NCBI GenBank assembly: GCA_017464565.1
Contig: JAFTZH010000035.1
Coordinates: 85,781 to 149,780, forward strand
DNA: 64,000 bases
Direction: 5' to 3'
Source: Clostridia bacterium
GTDB taxonomy: Bacteria > Bacillota > Clostridia > Oscillospirales > CAG-272
How positions within the stretch are numbered: position 1 is the stretch's first letter; the number at the start of each line of letters is the position of its first letter. This document shows positions 17,058 to 25,416 of the stretch, in pieces. The position numbers and the translations under genes are program-made. The notes beneath the pieces are model-generated. The model was not told the origin of the DNA. It made no database searches and saw only the letters and a list, made by a program, of their open reading frames with translations.

Positions 17058-18492
17058 ATATTCTTCCGTAAAGCTCGTTGAGCGTCCTCATCTCGCCTCT
17101 GTCAATAGAATTTATCTGCTCCGAGGTAAATCTTATCTGCCAATTTCCCTTTGCGCTGCCGGGTATATTCATACGGGTATCCTTTCCGTATCCCAAAATA
17201 TCCTGTATCGGAAAAATAACCGTTCCCGCGTGGCTGGCGAGCATAGTTTTTATTACGTATCGGCAAGCCTCGTCCTTGTCGCTGCCGCGGTAATTGCAGT
17301 AGTCGAAAACGCGGCGCAGAGTATGCTCGTCAAGCTCCCAAAGATAGCCAAGCAAGGTGTTGTTGTCGTGCGTACCCGTATAAGCCACGCAGTTCTCGAC
17401 ATAATTGTGAGGCAGATGAGGAGAGGAGGTATCCCCGAGAAAGGCGAACTGAAAAACTCTCATTCCGGGGAAACCGCTGTACCTTACAAGCTCGCTGACG
17501 GCGGGAGTTATCTCACCGAGGTCCTCTGCAATAACGAGCGAGTTCCCCGACACCTTGCGTATCTCGTCGATAAAGCGTTTTCCGCCGCCCTTTCGCCATT
17601 TACCCTCCTTTGCGCTCTCCGCGCCCGCGGGAACGCTCCAAAATGACTCAAAGCCTCTGAAATGGTCTATTCTTACGCCGTCAAAAATATCGAGATTATG
17701 CTTTACCCGTTCCTTCCACCAAGCGTAAGAATTCTCTTTCATTTTTTTCCAGTCGTAAAGAGGATTGCCCCAAAGCTGACCGTCCTCGCTGAAATAATCG
17801 GGAGGTACGCCCGCTGCGTTTTTAAGCCTGCCCTTTGCGTCAAGGTCGAATATTTCCCTGTCCGAAACGACGTCCGCGCTGTCGGAGGAAACGTATATCG
17901 GAATATCGCCTATTATAAATATTCCGCGTCGGTTGGCGTATTCTTTTATCTCTTTCCACTGTAAGAAAAACTCGTACTGAATGAACTTCCACGTAAAAAG
18001 CAGAGCTTCGTCGCACGCCTCCGCGTCAAGCGAGTCAGCCGAGCGGTCTCCTCTTTCCTTAAGCGTCATAAAAACGCAAAAATCACGAAGCTTCGGATTA
18101 TCCTCTATAAACGCTTCTATCTTTTTCCGCATATCTTCTCCGACACGCGACGACGCCTTTTTCAATATCGGAAGCCTCGTTTCCCGCAAAAAGTCAAACT
18201 CACAGACGTATGGGGTTTTCTGGCGCAGCGAGTCAAGCTCTCCGCGCGTTATCAAGCCGTCCTCAAAAAGTATTTCGAGGTCGATAAAATACGGGTTTCC
18301 CGCGAATGCCGAATAAGATTTATACGGTGAGTTGCAATCGTCTGTAACACCGAAAGGAAGTACCTGCCAATAGGTAAAGCCCGCGTCTGCCAAAAAATCC
18401 ACAAACTGCTTCGCGCTCTCGCCGAAGCCGCCTATCGAGTAGTCTCCCCACAAGGTAGAGACGTGCATAAGGATACCGCTGGAACGTTTCAT
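17056..18492 (-). CDS. malQ: 4-alpha-glucanotransferase (amylomaltase)
   Basis: Transfers maltodextrin segments between alpha-1,4-glucans; GH77 family. 478 aa, typical of the compact bacterial type. Seen: SSGILMHVSTLWGDYSIG at the N-terminus, FIIGDIPIYVS, FDGVRIDHFRGFESFW with the nucleophile aspartate, VIAEDLGEI with the acid/base glutamate, and YTGTHDNNTLLG. The ATG at 18490-18492 follows CGGAG; the open frame upstream overlaps polA and is rejected. It lies 19 bp after polA, probably on the same transcript. No other glycogen genes are in view. Confidence 0.95.
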   Translation of the reverse strand: MKRSSGILMHVSTLWGDYSIGGFGESAKQFVDFLADAGFTYWQVLPFGVTDDCNSPYKSYSAFAGNPYFIDLEILFEDGLITRGELDSLRQKTPYVCEFDFLRETRLPILKKASSRVGEDMRKKIEAFIEDNPKLRDFCVFMTLKERGDRSADSLDAEACDEALLFTWKFIQYEFFLQWKEIKEYANRRGIFIIGDIPIYVSSDSADVVSDREIFDLDAKGRLKNAAGVPPDYFSEDGQLWGNPLYDWKKMKENSYAWWKERVKHNLDIFDGVRIDHFRGFESFWSVPAGAESAKEGKWRKGGGKRFIDEIRKVSGNSLVIAEDLGEITPAVSELVRYSGFPGMRVFQFAFLGDTSSPHLPHNYVENCVAYTGTHDNNTLLGYLWELDEHTLRRVFDYCNYRGSDKDEACRYVIKTMLASHAGTVIFPIQDILGYGKDTRMNIPGSAKGNWQIRFTSEQINSIDRGEMRTLNELYGRI

Positions 18493-18511
18493 AAATAAAT
18501 CTCCGAAATAA

Positions 18512-21046
18512 TTATTTTGCTTCAAGCCAATTTTCTCCGGCGTTCGCCTCAACGTCAAGAGGAACACCAAGTTTTACCGCATTCTCCATTTCAAATACGA
18601 GTATTTCTTTCGCGGCCTCCGCGCAGTCTCTGTGCGCCTCTATAAGCAATTCGTCGTGTATCTGAAGGATAAGCTTTGCGTCTATTCCCGCCTCAATCAG
18701 CTTTTTGTGCGTATTTATCATCGCTATCTTTATAATATCCGCGGCGGTTCCCTGTATCGGGCTGTTCATAGCTACTCTTTCTCCGAAATTGCGGATATTC
18801 TTATTTGACGCGGACAACTCGGGAATATATCTCCTTCTGCCGAACAAAGTGGACACGTATCCGTCGCGCTTTGCCTGCTCCTTGATATTTTCCCTGTATT
18901 CGTTCACCTTCGGAAATCCCTCAAGATAGGAGTCTATATATTTTTTCGCCTGCGCCCTCGATATTCCGAGGTCCTCGGAAAGCGAATATTCTCCCATTCC
19001 GTACATTATGCCGAAATTTACCGCCTTGGCGCGCTTTCGTAAATCGGGAGTAACCTCCCTCTCGTCCACCTCGAATACCTTTGCCGCCGTCGAGGTGTGT
19101 ATATCCGCGCCGTCAGCGAAAGCCGATATCATAGTTTCGTCCCCCGATACGTCGGCAAGAAGTCTGAGCTCTATCTGCGAGTAATCGGCGTCTATTATAA
19201 CGTAATCCTCGTTCTTAGGAACGAAATATCTTCTGAACCTGCTGCCGAGCTCGGTACGGACGGGAATGTTCTGCAAATTGGGCTCGGATGAGGAAAGTCT
19301 GCCCGTGGCGGTTCCCGTCTGATTGAGAACGGTGTGTATGCGCCCGTTTTCGTCCGCGAGCCTTACGAGTCCGTCGGTATAGGTAGACCTGAGCTTCGAA
19401 ACCTGTCTGTAATCCAGAATATCTTCAATAATATCGTGCTTGCCGCGAAGCTTGCCTAACACCTCGGCATCGGTGGAATATCCCGTTTTCGTCTTTTTCT
19501 GAACGGGAAGTCCAAGCTTGTCGAAAAGAATATTGCCAAGCTGCTTCGTGGAATCTATATTAAACTCCTCTCCCGCGGCACAGTATATCCTTTCCTTCAG
19601 AACGCTTTCAAGCTCCGCAAGCTCGTTTCCGTATTCCGTTATACCGTCGGTATCTATTTTTATTCCCGTTATCTCCATATCGGCAAGAACGAGAGCGAGA
19701 GGCAGCTCCACATCAAACAAAAGATGCTCCGCCCCGATATTTTTTATCTCCGTAAGCATAGGACGGTACAGAGAGTACACAGCGGCGGGCGCGGAAATAT
19801 CCTCTCCAAGACTTTTTCCCGAGTATTCAAGATAGACCTCGGGTAAGGAATATCCTCGGCGCGAGGAGTTCAGCACGTAAGCGGCAAGCATAGTGTCAAA
19901 GCAACAAGAGATACATTCTATATCTGCCCGTATAAGTGCCTTGTAAAGCTCCTTTGAGTTGTGCGTTATCGTCTTTTCACTTCGGAACAGCTTTTCTATC
20001 GCTTCTTTATTTGAGATATCAAGGTCGTAAACCGCGGTGTCCTTTCCGTCGTATACCGTAAGCTTACCGTCAGACACGTATACCGCGCTCACTCTATCGA
20101 AGCATACTTCATCGGCTTCTTCTCTTTGAGACTGTTCGTTCGCTTTTTCTTCGGTGCTTTGCGGTTCGGCGCTTACCGTCTGCACCGCGTCAAGTCCGAG
20201 CTTCTTGATAAAAGCGAAAAATTCAAGCTTCTCAAACAAAGCCTTGAGCTCCGGCTTTTTTATTCCATTATACTCGTAGGCGGAAAGGTCAAAATCTATC
20301 GGGGCGTCTTTGTCAATGGTAACCAGCTTTTTGGAAAGCTTCGCGCTCTCACTTCCCGCCTCAAGCTTCTGCTTTACCGACGGAGAAAGCTTTGACTCCA
20401 TATACTTTTCGTAAACGCCGTCAAGAGAACCGAAGTCGGAAATAAGCTTAAACGCCGTTTTCTCTCCTATGCCGAGAACTCCGGGTATATTGTCGGAGCT
20501 GTCTCCCATAAGCGCCTTTACGTCGGCAAACTGCGACGGGTCGATTCCGTAGGTCTCGGTAAAATGCCGTCTGTCAAAATTCACCGTCTCCTTATTCGTG
20601 GTGAGAAGAACGGTGACATCGTCGTTTATAAGCTGGAGCGAATCCCTGTCCCCCGTGAGAAGATAGGATCGTACCCCCTCCCTGGAAGCCTTGTCGGATA
20701 CGGTGCCGAGAATATCGTCAGCCTCGTAGCCCTCAAGCTCAAGCACCGTAAATCCCATATCTCTCATACATTCCTTGGCGTAAGGAAGCTGAACGGCAAG
20801 CTCCTCGGGCATTCCGTGCCTGTTAGCCTTGTATCCGTCGTACATTTTATGCCGAAAGGTCGGCGCTTTAAGGTCGAAAGCCACCACGCAGTAATCGGGC
20901 TTGACGAGGTTTATGTTTTTAGTTAAAATAGTATACATTCCGTAAACGGCGTTCGTGTGAAGACCGTCCTTCGTGGTAAGAGGTCTGACTCCGTAAAAGG
21001 CTCTGTTGAGAATACTGTTGCCGTCTACTATAAGTATCTTTTTCAT
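18512..21046 (-). CDS. polA: DNA polymerase I
   Basis: Gap-filling and Okazaki-fragment processing enzyme, 844 aa. The 5'-nuclease domain comes first (VDGNSILNRAFYG; GDSSDNIPGVLGIGEKTA). A middle 3'-5' exonuclease-fold domain has lost the first metal-binding D-x-E (AVYVSDGKL at that place), so proofreading is probably absent, as in Taq and Bacillus Pol I. The polymerase domain has DADYSQIELRLLA (motif A), RAKAVNFGIMYGMG (B) and QIHDELLIE (C). The ATG has CGGAG upstream. Own promoter at 21102-21130; malQ follows. Confidence 0.97.
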   Translation of the reverse strand: MKKILIVDGNSILNRAFYGVRPLTTKDGLHTNAVYGMYTILTKNINLVKPDYCVVAFDLKAPTFRHKMYDGYKANRHGMPEELAVQLPYAKECMRDMGFTVLELEGYEADDILGTVSDKASREGVRSYLLTGDRDSLQLINDDVTVLLTTNKETVNFDRRHFTETYGIDPSQFADVKALMGDSSDNIPGVLGIGEKTAFKLISDFGSLDGVYEKYMESKLSPSVKQKLEAGSESAKLSKKLVTIDKDAPIDFDLSAYEYNGIKKPELKALFEKLEFFAFIKKLGLDAVQTVSAEPQSTEEKANEQSQREEADEVCFDRVSAVYVSDGKLTVYDGKDTAVYDLDISNKEAIEKLFRSEKTITHNSKELYKALIRADIECISCCFDTMLAAYVLNSSRRGYSLPEVYLEYSGKSLGEDISAPAAVYSLYRPMLTEIKNIGAEHLLFDVELPLALVLADMEITGIKIDTDGITEYGNELAELESVLKERIYCAAGEEFNIDSTKQLGNILFDKLGLPVQKKTKTGYSTDAEVLGKLRGKHDIIEDILDYRQVSKLRSTYTDGLVRLADENGRIHTVLNQTGTATGRLSSSEPNLQNIPVRTELGSRFRRYFVPKNEDYVIIDADYSQIELRLLADVSGDETMISAFADGADIHTSTAAKVFEVDEREVTPDLRKRAKAVNFGIMYGMGEYSLSEDLGISRAQAKKYIDSYLEGFPKVNEYRENIKEQAKRDGYVSTLFGRRRYIPELSASNKNIRNFGERVAMNSPIQGTAADIIKIAMINTHKKLIEAGIDAKLILQIHDELLIEAHRDCAEAAKEILVFEMENAVKLGVPLDVEANAGENWLEAK

Positions 21047-21101
21047 AAAAATCTCCGTGAAATTTAAACTACAAGTATATATGTATAATTTTTACTCTTT
21101 A

Positions 21102-21130
21102 GTATAACATTTATTCCGTACCATTGTCAA
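21102..21130 (-). promoter_or_regulatory. SigA-type promoter for polA
   Basis: Minus strand TTGACA, 17-bp spacer, TTATAC. The spacer contains TACGGAATAAAT, which also occurs in the spacer of the divergent promoter at 21171-21199. Confidence 0.65.
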
Positions 21131-21170
21131 GTAAATTGAGCTCTTAATTTTATCTTTTGTTCAAAACTGC

Positions 21171-21199
21171 TTGACCTTACGGAATAAATATTGTATAAT
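21171..21199 (+). promoter_or_regulatory. SigA-type promoter for the M23-like gene
   Basis: TTGACC, 17-bp spacer, TATAAT, 36 bp before the ATG. The spacer holds TACGGAATAAAT (21178-21189), an exact inverted match to 21109-21120 in the polA promoter. Confidence 0.7.
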
Positions 21200-21234
21200 A
21201 GTTAATAACACCTTAAATTTCAAGAGGCTTATAA

Positions 21235-22920
21235 ATGAAAAACAAAGGATATTTTCTGGGAAATAAGACCGCAAAAAAGAATAAGCTCTACCTGCTCGTC
21301 ATAATTGCGGTGCTCGTATTCATTCCCGCAATATTGGCATTTATAAATTACTCGATAGAATCAAACAAAAGCACGCCGCTTACGGATAAGGCAGTAAAGG
21401 TATCGCTGTACGACGGAGACGCTCTTCTCTTTGAGGAGACCGAGGATCCCGAAAGAGCCTTGCCCGAAAGCCTCGTTTATATATTCGATTCGGTAATAAA
21501 AAATCTTACCGAGGCGAGCGAGACGCCGCGTAATTTATACGGCGAAAAAATGCTTCTTGCCGTCGTTGCCAAGAGTGATACCGAAGCAAGCTACAAGTGC
21601 TTCTTTTCCGAGAACAGCGGTTCAAGCTACTGCGTTGACGGAGCAAACAAAATATATCTTATCTCCGACGACGACGCTCTCGCGTTTATGTCATCCTCTT
21701 ATTCCGAGACGCTGTACGACTCTTCGGTACCGCCAAAGCTCTACACTACATCAAACGACGTGGTCCTTCCGCTTAATGCGGAATGGAAATATAAAAATAT
21801 AGCGGGAGAGGTTTGCTCCTCCGCTATGATAGATACTACCGATGATATCGAAACGGTATACGATATGGCGGGCATTTTAGGTCTTGAATTTGAGAACGAG
21901 CCCGACGAATGCTCAGTCAAGGTGTATAAAAGCGGAATAATCACGCTCGATATATCGCATACCGCTCTCTCGACAGTCAAGGTAGACCCCGGAACTACCC
22001 TGCGCTTCGTGGTCTCTGCCGTCTGGAACGAGGACGCGGACGCGCAGTTTTACGGAAAGGTAAATTACGACTTCAAGGTGCTTCTACGCGATCGCTCGGA
22101 ATTTATACTCGATAAAACCGAGCTTGAGCTTGGAGACTTCGTCACCGTCGCCTGTACGAATATTCTCGATATAAACAAGATAAATTTCCACACCGAGCCG
22201 GATATAGAGTTTTCTCCCGTCTTTTTTGAGGACGGAGATATAGTAAGAGCGGCAATTCCCTTCAGCCAAGAGCTTAAAGCGGGAGAGTACAAGCTTACCT
22301 TCTCCTACGGCGCTACGCAGGAGGTCATAACGCTGAACGTATCCGAAAGCTCCGATACGCCTCCCGCCGTTACCGTTGACGAAAAAAATCATTCGATATT
22401 CAACGCCTCCGTAAACTCACTCTCGACGAACGCTCTTCAACGTATTATGTCGGAGCTTGACGCGTCGTATTCGGGATATATCTTCTGCCGCGGCGCATTC
22501 GGCGATTACGCGTCGGACGAGGCAAGTATTCTCTATTCTTACGGAACGGAATTTTCAACGAAAAATATATCGTATATTCTTGACGGAACTATGTATACCT
22601 ACGCGCAAAGCGGTGGCGTTCCCGTAAAGGCGCTCAACGCGGGAGCCGTTCTTTACAGCGGAAGCTGTGATTATCTCGGAAAGTTCGTAGTTATTGAGCA
22701 CGGTCTCGGAATACGCACGGTATACGGACACCTCGGCAGCATTAACGTCAGTGTCGGAGATATCGTAAAGGAGGGCGAGAGCATAGGACGCACGGGAACG
22801 CTCAACAGCCTTACCTCCGAGGGAGTATTCGTACAGTGCTACGTCTACAATACTCTCGTCGATTATACGAATATTGCGGGAAAAGCTCTTGATTTTTATT
22901 ATACTCCCGAAGCGGAATAA
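21235..22920 (+). CDS. Membrane-anchored LytM/M23-like protein with degenerate active site
   Basis: 561 aa. A basic N-terminus leads into one membrane span (about 17-38) and a long, strand-rich extracytoplasmic region of about 400 residues. The last 110 residues are an M23 peptidase-like fold: VIEHGLGIRTVYGHLGSI, then VGDIVKEGESIGRTG. The zinc ligands are missing. There is no HxGxD before the fold, and the usual HLHFE strand is replaced by VFVQCYV. I therefore read it as a non-catalytic LytM domain, like those that regulate or scaffold wall enzymes. AGAGG precedes the ATG. Monocistronic, with terminator at 22938. Confidence 0.8.
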   Translation: MKNKGYFLGNKTAKKNKLYLLVIIAVLVFIPAILAFINYSIESNKSTPLTDKAVKVSLYDGDALLFEETEDPERALPESLVYIFDSVIKNLTEASETPRNLYGEKMLLAVVAKSDTEASYKCFFSENSGSSYCVDGANKIYLISDDDALAFMSSSYSETLYDSSVPPKLYTTSNDVVLPLNAEWKYKNIAGEVCSSAMIDTTDDIETVYDMAGILGLEFENEPDECSVKVYKSGIITLDISHTALSTVKVDPGTTLRFVVSAVWNEDADAQFYGKVNYDFKVLLRDRSEFILDKTELELGDFVTVACTNILDINKINFHTEPDIEFSPVFFEDGDIVRAAIPFSQELKAGEYKLTFSYGATQEVITLNVSESSDTPPAVTVDEKNHSIFNASVNSLSTNALQRIMSELDASYSGYIFCRGAFGDYASDEASILYSYGTEFSTKNISYILDGTMYTYAQSGGVPVKALNAGAVLYSGSCDYLGKFVVIEHGLGIRTVYGHLGSINVSVGDIVKEGESIGRTGTLNSLTSEGVFVQCYVYNTLVDYTNIAGKALDFYYTPEAE

Positions 22921-22937
22921 ACCATTATAAAAGCGGC

Positions 22938-22970
22938 AAAGCGGCGAATCTGCGATTCGCCGCTTTTTTT
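22938..22970 (+). terminator. Rho-independent terminator after the M23-like gene
   Basis: Stem AAAGCGGCGAATC/GATTCGCCGCTTT with a TGC loop and a run of seven T (22964-22970). Confidence 0.92.
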
Positions 22971-23005
22971 CGTAAAACGAAAAGCAACAATTTTTGACTA
23001 TTCTG

Positions 23006-23034
23006 TTGACACAGCGTAAGAAAAATGCTATACT
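23006..23034 (+). promoter_or_regulatory. Near-perfect SigA promoter for pnuC
   Basis: TTGACA (23006-23011), 17-bp spacer ending in TGC, TATACT (23029-23034). The predicted RNA starts near 23041, giving a leader of about 92 nt. Confidence 0.8.
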
Positions 23035-23040
23035 TATGAA

Positions 23041-23132
23041 AAACAAACAACTGCCACCGGGTAGCATTCGTTGCGTATCGTTAGGTCTTTGAAGATGCGC
23101 TATACGAGTGCTTATTTTTTGGAGTAAATAGT
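23041..23132 (+). promoter_or_regulatory. Structured pnuC leader with terminator-like stem (riboswitch or attenuator candidate)
   Basis: The leader starts with a small CUGCC/GGUAG hairpin (23051-23064). A long stem follows: AGCATTCGT (23063-23071) with ACGAGTGCT (23104-23112), stacked on GCGTATC (23073-23079) with GATGCGC (23094-23100), and a 14-nt loop. It is followed at once by TATTTTTT and then by the GGAG ribosome-binding site. The small hairpin and the long stem overlap by two bases, so they could be alternative structures. I do not recognise a known riboswitch class; vitamin or nucleoside sensing would fit the gene. Confidence 0.55.
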
Positions 23133-23813
23133 ATGAAGCTTTATAAATATTTTTCAAAATACGAGATAATTTTGTGGTGCTCTTCCGTCATATTTATATT
23201 CCTCGCTTTTTTGCTTTTTGACAAAGAAAATTATCTTACGCTTATAGCCTCGCTGATAGGAGCCACCGCGTTGATATTTAACGCCAAGGGTAATCCGTTC
23301 GGACAATTTCTGATAATTATATTCAGTATTCTGTACGGCATAATATCCTTCGGCTTTGCCTATTACGGAGAAATGATAACCTATCTCGGAATGAGTATGC
23401 CTATGGCTGTGCTGGCTTTGATATCCTGGATAAAAAATCCATACAATGAGAATAAGGCTGAAGTCAAGGTCAACAGAATCAAGCACCGTGAAATTATTTT
23501 TATGCTTGTTCTCACCGTAATAGTGAGCGTCATTTTCTATTTCATCTTGGCTTTTTTCAACACCGCGAATCTTTTACCGAGCACACTCTCGGTAGCCACA
23601 AGTTTTATCGCCGTATATCTGACATTCAGGAGAAGTCCGTATTTTGCGCTGGCTTACGCCGCAAACGACGTCGTTCTTATAATACTGTGGACGCTGGCAT
23701 CCGTTGAGAACATATCCTACCTGTCTGTCGTTATATGCTTTTTGGTTTTTCTGATAAACGATATGTACGGATTTTCAAGCTGGCTAAAAATGCAAAAAAG
23801 ACAAAGCCCTTAA
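23133..23813 (+). CDS. pnuC: PnuC-family nicotinamide riboside/vitamin-nucleoside transporter
   Basis: 226-aa membrane protein with seven hydrophobic spans. PnuC-type features are FNAKGNPFGQ after the second span, YGEMITYLGMSMPMAVLALISWIKNPY in the middle third, and a late ANDVVLIILW with FLINDMYGFSSW at the end. PnuC proteins are facilitators for nicotinamide riboside; some relatives take thiamine, riboflavin or deoxynucleosides, so the substrate is not certain. Monocistronic behind a structured leader at 23041-23132. GGAG precedes the ATG by 8 nt. Confidence 0.88.
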   Translation: MKLYKYFSKYEIILWCSSVIFIFLAFLLFDKENYLTLIASLIGATALIFNAKGNPFGQFLIIIFSILYGIISFGFAYYGEMITYLGMSMPMAVLALISWIKNPYNENKAEVKVNRIKHREIIFMLVLTVIVSVIFYFILAFFNTANLLPSTLSVATSFIAVYLTFRRSPYFALAYAANDVVLIILWTLASVENISYLSVVICFLVFLINDMYGFSSWLKMQKRQSP

Positions 23814-23931
23814 GCATTTCATCCCCTCGGTGATTTCAAAGTCTTTCTAAATCAACGCATATAACCTAAGTTCGCCCCTGCGAAGTATATTTATATAAAT
23901 GAAACGGCGGGAGGAGCAAGCCCCTCCCCTG

Positions 23932-24065
23932 CCGAGTATAACGAAAACCTAAAACAATCTTCCCATAGAAAGCAAGACAAAAAATTAAAACTATACCCAG
24001 CGTTTAAAGTTTTTTGAGGTGGGGGTTTGGGGGAGGGACTTTTTGCAAAAAGTCCCTCCCCCATT
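23932..24065. repeat. Dispersed intergenic hairpin repeat, copy B
   Basis: At the convergent pnuC/GDPD junction. It shares with copy C the order CCGAGTAT, GAAGCAAGACAAAAA-like tract (GAAAGCAAGAC here), CCCA, TTTAAAGTTTTT, a G-rich strand, then a perfect 17-bp-arm hairpin GGGGGAGGGACTTTTTG with its complement (24029-24062). The hairpin ends 18 bp from the GDPD stop codon. A second GC-rich imperfect hairpin (GGCGGGAGGAG/CCCCTCCCCTGCC, about 23906-23933) precedes it. Confidence 0.85.
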
Positions 24066-24080
24066 ATTATTTATCATATA

Positions 24081-24983
24081 TTATGTATCGTGAGTAAACG
24101 AAACGAAATCCACGTACAAGGCATCTGCGCCCATATCTATCGCTTCCCTAATCTCGCTCTCGGTAGTAACCGAAAATACGCAAAGGTATTTGCTCTCCTT
24201 AACTCTGTAAAGCTGATTTTTGAGCGACTCGTCGCAATACAGTGAAACCGAAACTCCAACGATACGCTCGTCGTCAAAGTATTCCAATATTTGCTCCATA
24301 TCGTAATCCACCTTATAGAGAGAAAATAAATAACGATTGAAGCTCAGCGTTTCCTTTGCCTCGTCCCACATCTCCTTACTGAATATTTCGGGAATTATTC
24401 TGTCTGAAATATCCAAACCGTCCGCCTCGGCAAGCTCCTCAAGACGCCGAAGAACGCGAAGGTCGTCTTCGTCCGTATCCATCTTTGAATCAATAACGAA
24501 TATTACGTCCTCATATTGAGCTATGGTCTGCATAAGCCATTCTTCGTTTATCGGCGTATAGCCGTTTACGAGCGTAAGGGAGATAAAATCATCGTAGGTA
24601 AGTCTGAACACCTCGTCCACGTCAAGATATTCCCAATTATGCGTCCCCACAACTCTTCCGTTGCACAGCAGCTTTAGGTCGTATTCAAAATATCTGTACC
24701 CCATATCGTAATAACGATAAAAGGTCTCCTGCGAATTAAGATACGTAAGGTCGTCTCCTCCGCCCGCGTGGAGAATCAAGCCGACGTTTTCAGCCTCATC
24801 TGAAATAAGTATCTCTATAAACGCACCGCTGTCATCCTCTTCAAGAATATTTTCAAGCTCCGCTTCGGTATATTCTTCATAACAGGCGTCGTCGTAAGAT
24901 ACGCGCGCCGTACAGCCCGTCATCAGCACTATAAGAAACAAAAACAAAAACAAAAGCGATAAGCGCTTTAAATATTTTGGCAT
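24081..24983 (-). CDS. Lipoprotein of the glycerophosphodiester phosphodiesterase-like fold
   Basis: 300 aa. An N-terminal signal ends in a lipobox LMTGC (Cys24), so the protein is lipid-anchored outside the cell. The barrel start is LILHAGGG, followed by YRYFEYDLKLLCNGRVVGTHNW. The H, E-x-D and second H match the GDPD active-site positions (HRG, E-x-D, HD), but the usual N-E-N-T after the first histidine is absent. The family hydrolyses glycerophosphodiesters or related head groups; the actual substrate is open. Near the C-terminus, the ADALYVDF strand resembles GDPD ends. Monocistronic; copy B of the repeat follows its stop codon. Confidence 0.78.
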   Translation of the reverse strand: MPKYLKRLSLLFLFLFLIVLMTGCTARVSYDDACYEEYTEAELENILEEDDSGAFIEILISDEAENVGLILHAGGGDDLTYLNSQETFYRYYDMGYRYFEYDLKLLCNGRVVGTHNWEYLDVDEVFRLTYDDFISLTLVNGYTPINEEWLMQTIAQYEDVIFVIDSKMDTDEDDLRVLRRLEELAEADGLDISDRIIPEIFSKEMWDEAKETLSFNRYLFSLYKVDYDMEQILEYFDDERIVGVSVSLYCDESLKNQLYRVKESKYLCVFSVTTESEIREAIDMGADALYVDFVSFTHDT

Positions 24984-25040
24984 TTTTACCTTCCTTCCGT
25001 ATCTGATATACGAAAAATCAACGTATTACTCGTCTAACGT

Positions 25041-25076
25041 AAAAAAAGGCAGTACTAACACGCTGTCAGTACTGCC
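25041..25076 (-). terminator. Rho-independent terminator after tRNA-Leu
   Basis: Minus strand stem GGCAGTACTGAC/GTTAGTACTGCC (one G-T pair), then TTTTTTT. It starts two bases past the CCA end. Confidence 0.9.
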
Positions 25077-25078
25077 GA

Positions 25079-25163
25079 TGGTGCGAGAAACGGGACTTGA
25101 ACCCGTACGGTGTGAACCACACGCCCCTCAAACGTGCGCGTCTGCCAGTTCCGCCACTCTCGC
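25079..25163 (-). tRNA. tRNA-Leu (anticodon GAG)
   Basis: 85 nt including an encoded CCA (25079-25081). Acceptor GCGAGAG pairs with TTCTCGC. The D-arm is GCGGAACTGGCAGACGC, the anticodon arm CACGT-TTGAGGG-GCGTG reads GAG, a long variable arm (GTGGTTCAC-like) marks a class II tRNA, and the T-arm is ACGGGTTCAAGTCCCGT. A consensus promoter lies upstream at 25198-25225. A spurious plus-strand reading frame over this gene begins VRETGLEPV; this is a familiar tRNA artefact. The remaining gap up to the M50 gene (25226-25416) is AT-rich, with no other feature seen. Confidence 0.96.
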
Positions 25164-25197
25164 GTATTTCGTCGCCGTTTTATCGGCAACAGATTAT

Positions 25198-25225
25198 ATT
25201 ATACTCATTTTTTTAAAAATGTCAA
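25198..25225 (-). promoter_or_regulatory. SigA promoter for tRNA-Leu
   Basis: Minus strand TTGACA, 16-bp spacer, TATAAT, about 35 bp before the mature 5' end. Confidence 0.75.
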
Positions 25226-25416
25226 TACTTTTCGGAAATTTTTTAATTTATTTTTTTAATGTCCCTCAATTTCACAAATTTATAAAAGCAATAAGGATAA
25301 ATATGGTAAAATTTCACAACGAATTTTCTCTTTAAAGGAAAAATACCGAAATAAAAAGATTTTAAATATCATATTATTCAACGTAAAGCTCAATAACGAA
25401 ACACGGGTATAAGATA

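Noticed and set aside
20000..20170. Possible frameshift or loss of the polA exonuclease region
   Set aside because: The frame is continuous and the protein aligns throughout. Lack of the D-x-E motif is a normal state of many Bacillota Pol I enzymes.
25078..25335. Plus-strand frame starting VRETGLEPV
   Set aside because: It is the reverse strand of tRNA-Leu(GAG) read as protein, a common annotation artefact.
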